Shown: positions 13,650-27,083, counted from the stretch's first letter. The stretch is DNA of 64,000 nucleotides from Anisakis pegreffii (GCA_035041965.1 JAPYMA010000628.1:1-64000), one strand, 5' to 3'. Made by a program: numbers and translations. The notes: generated by a model not told the origin, from the sequence alone.

Positions 13650-15036
13650 CTCAGAATGAAAGGATCAGTTGATTGATGTTAAAACTGAAAAAATTGTTCC
13701 GCTTCATGCAAAATGTAACTAATTGGAAGAGTAAATTCGAATAAAAACACAATAAATTAATCTCTTGTTTATTACAACGCGCACAAACCATCTGTGAACA
13801 TCTCACAAAAAATGACTGAACCGTTTCAATTCCACGAACTACTCGAAAAACCAAAGTTGAGCGATTATTATTCAAATTTCAATGATTTGCCGCCAGAACT
13901 ACCGCTATAGTGAGCTATTCAGCTGTAGGAGCTTCGACAAGGAAAAGCAATGATGAACTTTCAATAATTTCGCGTATTTTCTTTGCCAAAGTATTAGGGC
14001 GGCTAAGTTCTAATGGTGCGTATAAATTCTGTCTTGAAGTCTTTCAATGAAAGATAAATAACATAGTCAGCACGACTACTGCTTAAAGCAACTCAGTGAT
14101 TGCATAACAGCAGAAAACTTGACTCGTAAAAGGTAGTCACTTTTCGCCTACTTATTATTGAAATTTTGTCCCTATGAAACAAAAGCCAATACAGTTCCAA
14201 ATGTTGTAATCGTCAACAAGACTAATAAGATTCTGAAGATTCGGAAAATATGCTTCGAAATATACATCACAACGTTTTGAACGCAACAAAATTCAAATCT
14301 TCAGTTAACCATACTCCCGTTCACGTTTTTCAATCGCTGATGAATGTCCGCTTCAACTAGTTCAGATGGTTCCTGTCATACTGTCTTCCTTAAATATCGT
14401 TGAGAATCTGGGTGAATTTGTGGTCAATACGTTAGAATCTTATGCTATAGTGTTTTTTCTTGAACATGCCCGTGTTGCAAGCAATGGTGTGGGTAGAATC
14501 AACAACGAAGACCTCGTAGATAACACAAAAAATCAGGATCAGTTTTGTTCGTGATAACATCGGAAATATACCACGCTATTGATAGTGCCCATGATAACGT
14601 CCGTGATAACAGAGTAAACTGCATAGATGCACTAGACTCGATGTTGTTTGAGTGCAGAGAATCAACCGCTTTTCCGGTCAACAATCGCCTGTTGTGGACG
14701 AACGGAATTCAGCGAACGAGCGATTTCGCACACAATTGATACGATTCTGACTTTTCGCTCATTTTTTGCTTTTTGCATGTATTAAGTTTGCAAATGTATT
14801 AAGTTTATTATTAATTTTCATGATATTCCGTTGTATACAATTCCGTTACGTACTAGGTAGATTGTGAAAACCTGTTATTGTGTTTTGTCTTGAAGTTATT
14901 CAAGTTGGCTTCGTCAACCTCTCCTCTGGCCATTATAAGGCGTGAGAATCTGTCGGAAATTGATAAATCAGAAGTGAAACGCCTCGAGAAAATTGGTGAA
15001 GTACTGAAAGAGTGGCGACGAAGGCGATGCTATGGT
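13650..15036. other. divergent upstream region of ndc80 and phosphatase
   Basis: About 1.4 kb lies between two genes read in opposite directions and presumably holds both promoters. No clear exon is seen on either strand. The phosphatase frame stays open upstream of its first ATG back to about 14881 (residues such as EIDKSEVKRLEKIGEVLKEW), so a 5' exon with an upstream start is possible here. Confidence 0.5.
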
Positions 15037-16695
15037 ATGACAAGGGTGCTTCCTCGACTATACGTCGGAAATTTGGGTGATGCTACGGACGCGGATCAGC
15101 TAATTGCTAACAAAGTATGCTTTGCTTGGAAACTTAAGGCTTTGAAATTTCTCAAAACGCTTTGCTGGTTGTCATGCATATTTGACCGTCCAGAACAATC
15201 GAAGAGCCTATTGTTTCTTCTTGTCATCTGACAGTTACGCTCTGACCTCTTGTTGGTGATATTTAATCTGTATTCGTACCACCATAAATTCTACTAATCC
15301 ACAGTTCTTTACTGCTCCTCTTATGTTTGGATGTGCGTTACATTTGTACGGAGATTTCCTTGCTAAAAAGAGTCCAGAATATATTGAAGTGGTGAGCTTT
15401 GTGATTACTTGATAATGTTGCAGATAACAGACGTTCTTTCTGTGCACAGTTTATCACACCCGAATGTTGCGTTGGAATCGCTGAATGTGCTGCATTTACG
15501 CATATCCGATTTGCCTGAAGTGAACATCGCCGATCACTTTTCTGAAGCGATCTCATTCATACACAAAGCACGAGTCAGCAATCGTTAGTTACTTATGTCG
15601 TTGATTGAGTTGATTTGTGTTATTCGAACATATTTCATTGGTATTTTGAATTAATCCAGTCACAAGTGACAAGATGGATCTGAAATGTTTTCTAAAGCCG
15701 AATCAGTAGATTAAGCTTGTCTGTGTTAAAAATTGGTAGTTCACGAGAAATTCACGCACGCTCGTGTTCACTGATTTCTAATTCTTGAATAATCTCAGCT
15801 GCGCAGTTGAAAACCATTCAATCGCTTGTAAGCAGCTTGAGACTGATAATGAGTTCTTGATTACAGTTGCTGCCTCACGACAATGTTAAATTGGAATTGT
15901 TTTCAGACTAACTGAATTTCGACATGTTTAAGGTTCAGTATTGGTACATTGTTTAGCGGGTGCGAGCAGAAGTGTGTGTATTGTGGCTGCTTACGTTTTA
16001 ACGGTGACCAATTTGAACTATGCAACGACACTGTCATACCTTGCCAATATAAGACCATGTGCTAATCCAAATTTTGGTTTCCGTATGCAGCTCATCAAAT
16101 ACACACAAAATGTACTGTGGTTGAGCATTTCTACTCGTCATGATTTCTTGTTTTGTTGCGATGAACGATGAATATTTCTTGCTAAAATCTTCGTTGAAAT
16201 CAGTGGCTACTTCAGCTTTTCAGCCACTGATAATTCATATTTCTGACAATTAAATCATATCCGAGATATTCAGATAGCGAATCCTATGATATGCTAACAT
16301 GATTCTAACTCATTGTTTATGGATGAATTATTGAATTTTATTTTTAGAAAGTGTTCATTGAACGAAGTCGATTACAAACCGTTTTCGGTGAAGATTGTTT
16401 CCGGATGCAGCAGACTGAAGATGAAGATGATCTGAAGAAGAGTGCGTTGTTCACAGCGTCAACGCCAGTTCATCAAGAACGTTCACATAAACCCTCCACT
16501 GCTGACGAGTCTGAAAGTTTCAATGAATCGATCTCGTCAGATCATATTTCAAGTGAACTCCAAACTATACAGAATTCACAGTTTTCTACACCATCTGCTA
16601 GAACGTCGAGCCCAGGTAAAGAAAAACGATTACGAATGAATGCTCACACTGAACAACATGATCAAAACCGATACAGTTATGTTCGTATCCAGTAA
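15037..16695 (+). CDS. dual-specificity phosphatase, DUSP22/DUSP15-like
   Basis: Protein tyrosine/serine-threonine phosphatase of the atypical DUSP group. Exons: 15037-15114, 15424-15583, 15933-16111, 16348-16695, 254 aa from this ATG with phase closed at every junction. The N-terminus TRVLPRLYVGNLGDATDADQL aligns with the MxxILPGLYIGN start of DUSP22/15. The second exon holds ITDVLSVH and a general-acid region near LRISDLPEVN. The signature is VHCLAGASRSV, with catalytic Cys and Arg of CX5R both present, followed by CANPNFGFRMQL. The last exon is a family-atypical Ser/Thr/Glu-rich tail of about 115 aa. The human proteins begin MGNGM and are myristoylated; this start has no Gly at position 2. 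The open frame extends upstream without an ATG, so the true start may be in an earlier exon. Confidence 0.92.
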
Positions 16696-16700
16696 ATAAA
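16695..16700 (+). terminator. polyadenylation signal of the phosphatase gene
   Basis: AATAAA overlaps the last base of the TAA stop codon. If used, the 3' UTR would be very short. Another AATAAA lies at about 16830 and may be the one used. Confidence 0.4.
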
Positions 16701-17620
16701 ACAAAAAGCTAAAATATGAATAGAACATTTTGTGTCCAGCAAACGAAAGCTAAAAATATGGATAGACATTTTTGAATGATAAATTTGTGGTCATCAAGAG
16801 TTGTTCCTTCGTTTTTTATTTGATGTAAGAATAAATTTGCTCCAAAGATAGATGTTCCGATCAAACTTTCCCGTTCACATCTACTGATGTTTAACTATGC
16901 AATAGGTTTCTTCGTTCAAAATATTCTACGTAAAGTTCTTCTAAAAGTTTCAGATTCTCTGTCATCTTCAACTTTGACTGCAGTCGTTTCAAAACCATTC
17001 GAATCGGTGGAGTCTTATATGCCGATCGATGATTTGGTATATATTGATCAGTGAAGGTTTTCATTTATTTCTGACATTCTTAATGGAAAACCACCAGCGA
17101 TGGGTACACTACCGAAAACAAGTAGCTCCACTAATCGCCAATTCTCTGCAAAAATATTTTCATTCCACTAAAAATAATGAAAAGTATTGAAAACTCCTCG
17201 TTGAAAGTGTCAACAATAAGAAAAATTAGCGTTAATTTGCGCAAAAATAATGATCACAATCAGCAAAATTATTCTTCTAATCACTACTTTCAAATCGTCC
17301 CTCAAAATTTGCAATTGTACCTCCTATTTGTGCGGGAGAACACTCCATTACACCATTAAACGGTTGAAAATTTTCATTTAATCGTTCAGCAACAAAAAAT
17401 CTTCCCAGCAATAAGCATCAGTCAATAATAAAAACGAAGTTGAACAATAAGAAAATAACCAAATGATGACAACAAAACTCAAACGTGAAGACTGTACCTC
17501 GTCATTATCTTTTAAGAATATCAACACACTGAACATTTCGTCGTCAGGGCCGTTTAGCTCTGGCTGTGTCCTTTCTTAGTGACAATAGAAATGAAGAAAA
17601 CCTCATTGCACTCTCACGTT

Positions 17621-17740
17621 TTACCTGGATTGGCCAGGCTATTAAACGCTTGTAACGTTGTTGGCCACAACGCTTGCGTTTCCGTTCGCACTATTTTATC
17701 CTCAATTTACGCCACCCCGCTGGCTAGGCGAGCAGGCCAA
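17621..17740 (-). repeat. dispersed repeat family R1, copy 1
   Basis: About 120 bp that, as reverse complement, matches 44543-44665 over its whole length, from ttggcctgctcgcctagcc through ggcgtaaattgagg to cctggccaatccaggta. Its right half also matches 29337-29394. No coding frame, terminal inverted repeat or target duplication is obvious. Confidence 0.85.
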
Positions 17741-20174
17741 CCGAACACAACCGAGTAATTAATTAGTTGCCGTGAATACTTTGCATAATTAATCGTAGCC
17801 AAACATCAATCCTATAAATAATCGCGTAACTTGTTAAAATCATAATGCTAGTGATGCACTCATAAAACGAAGTTCAACATTGAGAAATATAATGGCGTAG
17901 TGAAGTTTTTTCACCGCTGCAGATTATAGCGAGTATTTTGGGGTGTCTGAAGTTCAACTCGACACTTGAGCAGTCAACTTCGACTTATTAGGACGGGTAT
18001 AAGTATAACAAATTTTTAAAAAAATTGACCAACGTTGACCATGGCTGCAAATCAGATTCCTTTCACTGAAGTTCTTCAGTGCTCTCAATACAAGGATCTC
18101 ATGGGAATTATTGAAATGATAATGTTTTGTTGGGAATTTTGCACTGACTTCGTTTGTATTCTTCGTGCTGAATTGTCAGAAGCAACCTGTGAAATGCGTT
18201 TCATCGCATTATGATTGCCATTCGAAACATTTTTTTTGGAAATGGGTAAGACAATGAAAGAAATTCACTGCAAATATAAGGAATTTGTTGTTATTGATGA
18301 AGTATTATGTGAAACGCTCTCCCATCACAAAAAATAACCAGTAAGGTATTGCAAGAGATGACAATGCTTTTTGTGGTGCACATTTGATTGCCGTGAACTT
18401 CATTAGAGATAGTGACAGGAATGAATGGCTGGCTTGCAGTTGTTTAAATGAAAACAAGTAATGCTCGATATGAAATGAATTTCATAGGTTATTTTCACTG
18501 AATTTGAACGAAAATATTCGTTTAGGATTGTGATTATGAGGTGATTGTAAGATTTATTCAATGTAACAATTATTAATTTGAAGTTTTTTGTTTTTTCGAC
18601 AGAAATTTTTCTTTCGTTATGTGTGTTATCAATGTATATTTAGGTGTAGTTGAATACTTGATTTAAATGTTTTCAAAAAGAATCAAATGCCGTCCGATGT
18701 GTTCATATTCACATTACTATGATCTAAATTGCTTTTTGTGCCATTGTTTTGCTTTTGTTGCATTTCTTAATTTGTAAATGTGGTCTAAAAATTCGCGTTC
18801 ATATCAAATTATTGTTCAGTCATTATTTACTTTATTCTAATACTTTTTGTTATTACGTTGTATTCTCTTCATCACGTTTCATTTTATAATCAGGAACATA
18901 ATCAAGATTTAGCATTTGTTATCGGTCAAATAAGAGCAGTGGTTGGGCTTACTGCGGGAAAATGAATTATTTAATTGAGTTAGGAGAATTAATAAGATAC
19001 TTATTCGGATGTTCTTGTTTGGAAACAGCGGTTGATGAGGGAATATTGGCAAATCTAGTTATTCTTTTCATATGGGAGTGAGAAGATTGGCCCCGTCATG
19101 AAACACATTAGTTGTCACTCTCATTAGTGGCTGTTGTTTATTACTGTTGGTCGTTACTTTTATACCTCGATCTCATAGCAGTTCATTGTAAGGTGTTGTA
19201 TGCTTTTTTTGCTTTTGTTTAGTCTCGATGGTCTTGTTATGATAGAAACTTTCATCATTCTTTGATAAGTTCAAATTATCGTCATCTCTCGTACATATCC
19301 AAAAATTCAGTTACTGCTTTATATTGCTTTTTATTGTTTTCAAGTATTTTACATCTAGCTGTATGCTTCATATAATCGCCTACTTTTGCATTTCTTTCTT
19401 TGTAATATTTTTATGCGCACATTTTACGATGTACGCATGAATTGCGGTAATGTTAACTATGAAACGGGAATCCGGAACGATTGTTGTGAATTTCGTCAAA
19501 TGGTGGGTGCTGTTGTTTGGAGCTTATGTAGATGTTTTCCGATGTGAGTGGTTTGTTTTGTATTGGACTGAGATGACTTCAAAAAATAGCACTGAGTTAT
19601 CGAGGCTTGCGCTTCAGCATGGAACAAGTGGATAAGTGAACTTATACGACAGTAGTAGTAGTAGCACTGTGAATTGCGTATTTGGGAAGTTATCGTATGC
19701 TTTTTGTGAGGATTTATGTTGTTTCTGGTCCGATGTTGTTGTTGCTGACATATTGATTCGAGCAGAAAGAGAATAACTGAATAAATTCATTTGTGCATTT
19801 TGCTCACTGCCTCTGACATCGCACTGCAAACGAAACGTACCGAAGCACGTTGCATAAAATACCTTCTCGAGTTTCGAATTTTTTCAATATTTTTCAACTT
19901 TCCCAATTCAATCCAAAATCAGAATCTGAAAAGAAGATGCGTAAATGATGAATTGAGATCTTTAATGCAGATGGTTGTTCAAAATTGTTATGTGGTCGTT
20001 GTGAAAAAAGAAATGTGAAGTTTTGTAGAGAGATGATATTCGCGATTACTCCGAGATGGGAAGTGGATTTGTATAATAGTTGAGAATTTGAATTGTGTTG
20101 ATTGGAAATTTGTTGTGAGATGTTAACTATTGCTATGTTAAGTAGGCAGTGAAGAGAGGAGAGGTTTTTGTGGA

Positions 20175-20180
20175 CTGCAG
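20175..20180 (+). promoter_or_regulatory. probable trans-splice acceptor of HIRIP3-like gene
   Basis: TGCAG follows a T-rich run (gaggtttttgtgg) and lies 13 bases before the first ATG. No coding sequence precedes it, which fits addition of a spliced leader. This is inference from position and consensus only. Confidence 0.4.
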
Positions 20181-20193
20181 CAGCACACTCGGG

Positions 20194-23100
20194 ATGTCAT
20201 CAAATAAAAGCGACAGCGATGATGTTCCACTGATGACTATCCGAAGTTCGAAACGTTCAAAGTTGGCTGATTCGGATGCCACTCCATCACCAACAAAGTA
20301 TCGCAATTGATTAGTTTCCATAGCAGAATTTTCGTTTTTCTTTCACAACATCGCTAAGAAAGTTAACTGTTCGTATTTGATGCAGTCTGTCTATTCAAGG
20401 AATGGTACTGCGAAAAGAGCGCGTTTGGAAAGTCCGAGAGAAGGCAACAATACGGCAGATAAAAGTGACAATTCGGTAAGCAAATTATACGTTTACTTTT
20501 TGCTTTTTTTTGTACGCTTAATTTTTGCTTGTCGTAAGGAAATTTTCGGTTTGCGATCAGTTTCGATGCTTGATTTGAGACCAATTTAGGAAAAGGATTC
20601 AGAGGACGAGAAACTGGAGGAAGTGGCCAAAAAAAGGACGACAAGTCCCGTAAAGAAACCAAAGGCATCTACACCGAAAAAAGCAAAAATGAGACCCTCG
20701 AAGAAAGACGAAAAACTGAATTCAAAGAAAAATTTGTCGACTTCAGATGTCAACAGCGATGATAGCAGCAACGAAGATGACGACGACAGACCACTGCGGA
20801 TTAATGCAAACGCAAAGGTGAAAGATTCGCCTCGGAAGGTTTCCAAATCAAAGAGTAACAACGACCAGAAAGAATCACCGAAAAAAATCAAATCCAAAGA
20901 ACTGATATCAGATGAATCCGAGTCGAGCGGTGTTGACGATAATAACGATGTTGTTGGCAGTGATTCGAATAAGCAGAATTCAACAAAAAGCAGTGATGAA
21001 AGTGATGATAATTCAAACTCTTTGACAAAAGAAGAAATGAAAGGAAGACTGGCAACTATGCTGGAGACATCGTCATCGGACGACGAACCAGCTGAGGAAG
21101 ACACTAAAAAGAAACAGAAGAAAGGCTCTCGCTCGAAAGCTGACGGTAATACAGCTGCAAAGAAAAATGGAAAGAACCGTCGTGCTCAAAAGTCAAATAA
21201 AAGTTCCCCATCAAAAGCGGATTCTTCGTCATCGGCGGCGAGTAGTGATTTAGATGAGGATAGTAATCAGTCTGTCGAAAAGAACGATGATCCAGTGGAA
21301 AAGAATTCGGATTCAGCATCCAGTGTGGGATCAGCAGAAGAAAGTGGAACGCAGAAGAAAGGCAAAAAGAAAGAGCGCCAAAAAGTTGATCGTCGTAAGA
21401 AAAAGTGGGTCATCGATGATTGATTTATTTCTCAACGAGCACTTACTGCTTCGTGAAATTTGTCATGAATTCACTTACATGTTTGCATTATCGATATGAT
21501 ACTTTCAGAAGTGTTGATGTGAAGAACAATGAAACGTCGGCTAAAGGCAGCGTTAAAGCAGAGAAAGAGGTGAATTGACCAGCAACGAGTTCACTTCAAA
21601 TTTAATTTTATCGCATCACTATGACTAATGAATTCTGACCGATACATGACTGGTCTCTTAATCAACACTCATATCCTTATCAACCCTAAGGATGCACATG
21701 CTCATGACATTGTGACTGATAGAGATTTATATCGAAGTGTCACAATGACGATTGTTCAGTTGTTCTGTTAAATGGATAATTTCAATTTATTGTACAAATG
21801 CTTCGGTATTTCAGTCAAAAGAAGATGAGAAAGCAAAAAAATCGAGCGGTGAATCGTCAGATAGTAACGAGGATGAATCAAATGACTCAGATGCGAATGC
21901 GCATTCCGACTCACATGTTGGAACGTCATCGAATGTGGTGAGTCCGAAACTGTTTCAGTTTTGCCGATGTTTTTGAGTTGCGATGTTGATGTATCCTTTT
22001 GGAAGAGTGATGAGCCAAGTGCTTCTTAAATATCCAATTCACAGCTGTTTCAACGATCAAATCTTTAGACAAAAGAAACAAACGGTAAAAAGAAGGAAAG
22101 TGATTCAACGACTGATACATCAATTGATGAGAGTCTTAGTAAGAAGAATGGTGACCAATCGGGCAAGAAAAAGAAACTAACGAAAAAGAGTGCTGTTTCT
22201 TCGAAGGATGATGACGATTCGGATGCAGAAGATAAAAGCAAATCCAAGAAGGGGAAAAAAGTAAGTGGAATATTCATTCATATAGACATTATTATGAAGT
22301 TGGTAGCGGTGATTGCGCTCGTGAAATAAGTATTTCGGATTTTGTTGAATGTTTCAGCGAGAGAAACCGCCCGAAGATTCGAAAGCACAATACTTGAAAC
22401 GATTGAAACATTTGGTTGTTTTGGCCGGGTTGCGTTTCAATTACAAGAAAATGTTCGATGGAATTGAAAGTGATAAGAAAAAAATTGATCTGCTCAAAGA
22501 AGCGCTAACCAATAAAGGCGTTACGAGTGAGTGCATTGCCTAATTTCATGAACCAGTCGATTGCATTCCACTGATAGTACTTTCTTTTTTTACGAACTGA
22601 ACGAAATTTTTTCTTCAGAAGTACAAAGAAGTGATTGCAATCAGCATTCAACAGTCATTGGATGATTATAAACTGTAAATCATTATCCTTCTAGAATTCA
22701 CTTTCTCGATAGTTTTTCCCGTTGTTATTGATGACTGAATGAGCAAATTGTTCATAGATCGATAATGTGAAAAACGTTTTTTTTTTGAATAAATGATGGC
22801 GTAAATTTAAACATTTATTTTTTTAGCGCTATCAGCGGAAGGTTGTAAAAGTTTCAAACTGAAGCGTGAAGAAGAACAAGAATTGGCCGAATTAAGCAGT
22901 AATCGTATTATAGAACCTAATACCAGTTAGTTTTTCTTTTCGAGAATCTCGTTCATTGCTGTGATTTATGAGTAAGGGAAGCAAAAATTTGGTTAGGTCA
23001 GTCAAAATTCAAAAGGCTACCAGTGCTAACCGAAAATCGCCTGTGTACATGAATGCAATCCAACAAATGTTTTGATTCACCAGTTATGCTATCATTGGAC

Positions 23101-23787
23101 TGTTGATGATTTTAAAAGGTCGAGAATTGAGTTCCAGTTACATCTTTCGTTCACCTCTAATTCTGTCCATTCAATGGTTTGTCTTGCCTGTCATAGATGT
23201 CACGTTAAGTGAATAAATCAGTTTTTGTGATTACAATCGAAACTTACATTAAATATTATTTGGAATTTTCCACGGTGGTATTAAGTAGTGACAAATTCGA
23301 TTTTATCGCACGCAAAAAATGACATTTATACATATCAAGATTTGCAAATTGAGTAATGGCAATAAGCGACATCGTATCTACAACAACATTCATTAGTTGC
23401 TGCAATGAAGTAATGGATTTTTGATCCCATACGATACGGACTCATTTCTTTTAATCAAATCCTATTTTTTGCCTAGCATTCGCAACTCCTATTCTGCCAA
23501 CCTAACACTCTCCAGTGTGCCATCACAATGAAGCTTTTCGTGTCGCAGTGAATATTTTATTTTCGAACTATACGGCCTAATGAATTACGCTGAAAATTTG
23601 TGTTACAGCGACGCGTGTTACTCGCGCAAGTCGAAAGGCCGAACAGCAACGTAAAATCCATCGAGTGGCACGGTTATCAACGTCGTCATCTGAAGCCGAT
23701 TCTGAAACCGAGAAGATTCGCGAAGAGAACGTTCAAATATTTTCACGTCTCAAAGGTATCGTCTCAGATGAATCTGATTCCAATTGA
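20194..23787 (+). CDS. HIRIP3-like histone chaperone with CHZ motif
   Basis: Nuclear protein expected to bind H2A-H2B type histones. Nine exons: 20194-20297, 20400-20475, 20590-21404, 21509-21569, 21815-21937, 22069-22260, 22358-22526, 22827-22925, 23609-23787; total 605 aa, with phase closing throughout. The first 400 residues are low-complexity Ser/Asp/Glu/Lys runs with a KR-rich start. Exon 7 carries the conserved helix region (AQYLKRLKHLVVLAGLRFNY, then KKMFDGIESDKKKIDLLKEAL). Exon 8 carries FKLKREEEQELAELSSNRII, which resembles the HIRIP3 C-terminal motif in which a KREE-type helix is followed by a LD/IIxP segment. The final exon is basic (RVTRASRKAEQQRK) and ends acidic. The large exon 3 continues open to TGA at 21423, but the AAAAA|GTGGGT donor at 21404 joins exon 4 in frame. 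A short isoform ending at 21423 is possible. Confidence 0.85.
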
Positions 23788-25419
23788 ATTGTCGCATCCG
23801 TAACGTTTTATCTGTTGTTTGATCATTGTTGGTGTTATTTTTTAGTTGATGTTGTTGTTGTTGTTATTGTTTCTGTATAACTGGTCACATTTTATGCGAA
23901 AGTTTATAATTTATGTCACTTTTATGCTTACTTTAAATGTGTGTGTTTTTAAATTCTCTTTCAGTTTTGTTTATTATATCTCAAATCAATCGACTGCAAT
24001 GTTGTTGCCATGCTGATCCATTGTTACTCATCTGATAGTGAATAATATTCGATGCATCATAACTGCGATCTCTCGTTATTTTGAGCACCGTCTTATTTCC
24101 GAGAACAATAACAAATGTAATTCCTTGAGCTGCTTTGTGTGTGTAATTGTAAGTAATAAGCTGATTGCTCACATCTTAAAAAGTAACTTCATCTACCTTC
24201 TCTTAAATAGATATTCTGTTGCATGGCATTGATTTTAAACATGCGTTGAGTGACTGTTATTATCATTATCGTTGTTATTATATAGAGAAGCCTATGAGTT
24301 TTACAAAAATGATCAGCGTCTATGTTATTGAGTAGCGAAATGAGTGTCGTCAGAGTTCACGTCGATATTCGAGGTTGCATTTTTAAAGTGACGTACGTGT
24401 TACATTGCTGATTTAGTTGTGATGCGTTCGTTCATGATTTGAAGATGGCGCATTGTTTTGTGTGCTAATTTCGATGGGGAAATTCCGTTTTTGTGAATGT
24501 TTCATTTGTGAATTTGTCGGTTCTTCAGAATTTATCTCATTCCTTGTTAAAATCGTCTTGTGTCGTGTATTGATTGATCAAACGTGTTCCAATAATGTTC
24601 TTTCTGTTTATGTTGCTGTTTTATGGTTGATTCTGATTGAAATGTTGAACAAGTTATTCATTCATTAGTTAATGTTGTTCAGTTTTTAAAAGTTTGCTTT
24701 CCCGAAAGGTCAATGTTCAACAGCTGAATTATGCTATTCAATGAAATAAATTCATGGTTTTTATATCTGCGATGGTTTCGCGTTCACTCAGCTCATCTTA
24801 TTTCAACATGCAGAATGATGATAATCTCGTGTCAATTGAAAAGATTGATGAATGCTTTCATTTTTATATTGACTGATGTTTTGTTTGTTTGCATTTTGAA
24901 TCAGTTTACTTCGTTCCGAAGCGAACTCCTCTCAGTTCGAGTTTGAAACACATATGACATAAAGTTACAAACATTCTCCTGATGAATCGCAGTTCTTTTG
25001 CCTGCATCAGAGAGTGAACAAATTTGGATAATCCAACAGAATAAGGCACTCACAGTCAACTTTAAAATTTGAATTTAAAAAAAATTAGAATATAAATGCA
25101 TTCAATGGCTCGAGAAACAACGGGAATTGTCTTTGTCCATTGTGAAGTCGTTATCGCGCGGTCATTTGTTCAGTTCGCTTAACAGTTCGACTTGAGACCG
25201 CATCGGAAAAACAGTTTTATGATTGTACGATTTAGTTTTGACTTTTGCATTTCTAAGAGAATACTTCAAGTGCTTTAATTCGGGCATTTCTGAGGATTCG
25301 TTTCACTTGAAACTGGTTGCAATGGTTCAGGTACGGTTTAAGGAACATATCTCATTGTGAGAGAACGAGTTATGCGATGATGTGTCGTACCTCTACAAGC
25401 AATCGCATTGCCATTAATT

Positions 25420-25530
25420 CGGGAATATTGTCCCAGCGTTATTATCGTTAGCCGCGCGGAAGGAAGAAAACGAAGGAAGGATATTAGTGATAGCGGAGAG
25501 GCGTGAACTCGTAATGAGTTGCATTTGCTT
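25420..25530 (+). repeat. dispersed repeat family R3, copy 1
   Basis: About 110 bp that aligns in the same orientation with 62235-62350. Shared blocks include ttattRtcgttagc, gcgcKggaagga, aaggaDggaa and gagttg, with scattered changes and small gaps. Function and full length are unknown. Confidence 0.6.
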
Positions 25531-25961
25531 ACAAGTAATAACTACTAGTGAAAATAATAATAATAATGATAATAAACAGTAATTATGAAAACAATAATAA
25601 TTAGTGCTACAGTTTACGTCACTACAATTAGATAAAGAGTAACAATGAGTGATTCAGGAAATAGCTTGTCGTACATATCCGTCAGTTGTTTTGCATGACA
25701 GCTTTTCGCACTCATTACGAACAGTAGACGAAACGAAGCAGCTGAGCATGTTATCATGAAATTTGAATGGTCTGTTCTGATTGGAGCTGCTTGTATAGAA
25801 CTCCAATGGAAATACGCAGCATTTTAATGCGTTCTTGTGCTGTTCGGACATATACCTACTATAAACGTATACATGTAACTTCTATAGTGAGCAGGCGTTG
25901 AAAACAAATCAGTTGGAAGGGTTATGCAGCCTGAAGAGAGTTAATTTGAATAAAATTGATA

Positions 25962-26315
25962 ATGATTCAGAAAGAAGACAAGCAGCAGAAAATGTCACCG
26001 AAACAGAAAAAGTCATCGCGAAGGAAGAGCAGAGATTCAGGTGAAAGCATTGATAAGACTCAAGATCGTTTCACGATGTCCACCGAATCGTCAAGTATTC
26101 AACGTCCAGTTCCGAGACCTGCCCGTCAAAAACACCCTTCAAAAGCGATCGACCGTCGGCAACGAAAGCGCTCCAAACGAAAACGTCACAAATCGGCTAG
26201 CCCCTCAACGCACTCTACCTCATCAACTAAAGTCATCACACCACATTCTCCAAAGACTCGGTTGGACAATTCATTTCAACGACGTGAACATTTTGAGGCC
26301 CCGATAGAATCATGA
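25962..26315 (+). CDS. hypothetical basic Ser/Lys/Arg-rich open frame
   Basis: An open frame of 117 codons from ATG 25962, very rich in Lys, Arg, Ser and Thr (for example RRQRKRSKRKRHKSASPSTH). It contains no GT donor that I can join confidently to the next exon. It may be the disordered N-terminal exon of the PDZ gene downstream, a separate small gene, or chance. No function is assigned. Confidence 0.35.
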   Translation: MIQKEDKQQKMSPKQKKSSRRKSRDSGESIDKTQDRFTMSTESSSIQRPVPRPARQKHPSKAIDRRQRKRSKRKRHKSASPSTHSTSSTKVITPHSPKTRLDNSFQRREHFEAPIES

Positions 26316-27083
26316 ATAAACAACTTCTTTCTGTAGCTCTAATAAGCTCCAACTATTCAACGAAGCGCCACTTAGCTGAAGTTGCGAAAATGTTAAAATT
26401 AAGCGAAATATACGATTTAATCAACGCGTACAGATCAAAACCGGATAACATTCTAAATGAGGTTCGAAAATATTTGATCGAAATTGATCAGAAATAAACG
26501 TGAATACATCTCGAGTGATATCGATGAGGAACTGCGTCTTGGAGAAAATTATTCGTTTCAACGAGACGAGAACTAATAAGATCAGATGAGAACGGCTCCC
26601 AGAAATTTCTCGTACTGTTTCAATCAATCGAGACGAACCTTGCATGTCATATCGGTCATTTCGAGAAACATCTTATCTTAGAATAACGAAAAACTCCTTG
26701 AAATGCAACATTCCGAAAGAACTATCCTTATTTCTCGTATTCAAGAGAGACCAGAGAGATGATTCGCATCTCATTTTGACAATTTAGGATGAGGGCTGAT
26801 CCTTTCGAAATCATTTCAAGATGTAGCTTCGTAATCCATACGATTAAGGACCATCAGTCATCTCGTTTATCTATTAAAAAAATCAGCAGATGCAGTTATG
26901 TATCTGGATGCATCAAATGGATTTTTGGCACTAATGGAGTGACAATAAAAATCTAAAAAATGACCAATTTGAAATTTCCATCGAATTTGATCAGCTGAAA
27001 AACATTCGTAAGAAAAACGCTTTGAATTGAGAGGATCATCCGTGACAAACTGCTTATCTGCGGCCTAATAAGAACATATTCAG

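Larger units (their letters stand above)
16701..20193. other. gene-free stretch
   Basis: About 3.5 kb without a recognisable exon. It contains one copy of a dispersed repeat (17621-17740). The 18.5-19.4 kb part is T-rich on the plus strand. The short open frames here (for example 19450-19635) show no family resemblance or convincing splice context. Confidence 0.5.
23788..27083. other. intergenic stretch with candidate exons
   Basis: No recognised family. It holds a dispersed repeat copy at 25420-25530, an open frame at 25962-26315 (listed separately), and a second frame at 26312-26497 (61 codons) with a helical, charged sequence around LAEVAKMLKLSEIYDLINAY. The latter two might be 5' exons of the PDZ gene starting at 27.1 kb, but I could not close the phase. 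Confidence 0.45.

Noticed and set aside
20586..21104. 172-codon minus-strand Ser/Phe-rich open frame
   Set aside because: It is the antisense shadow of the Lys/Glu/Asp/Ser-rich exon 3 of the HIRIP3-like gene.
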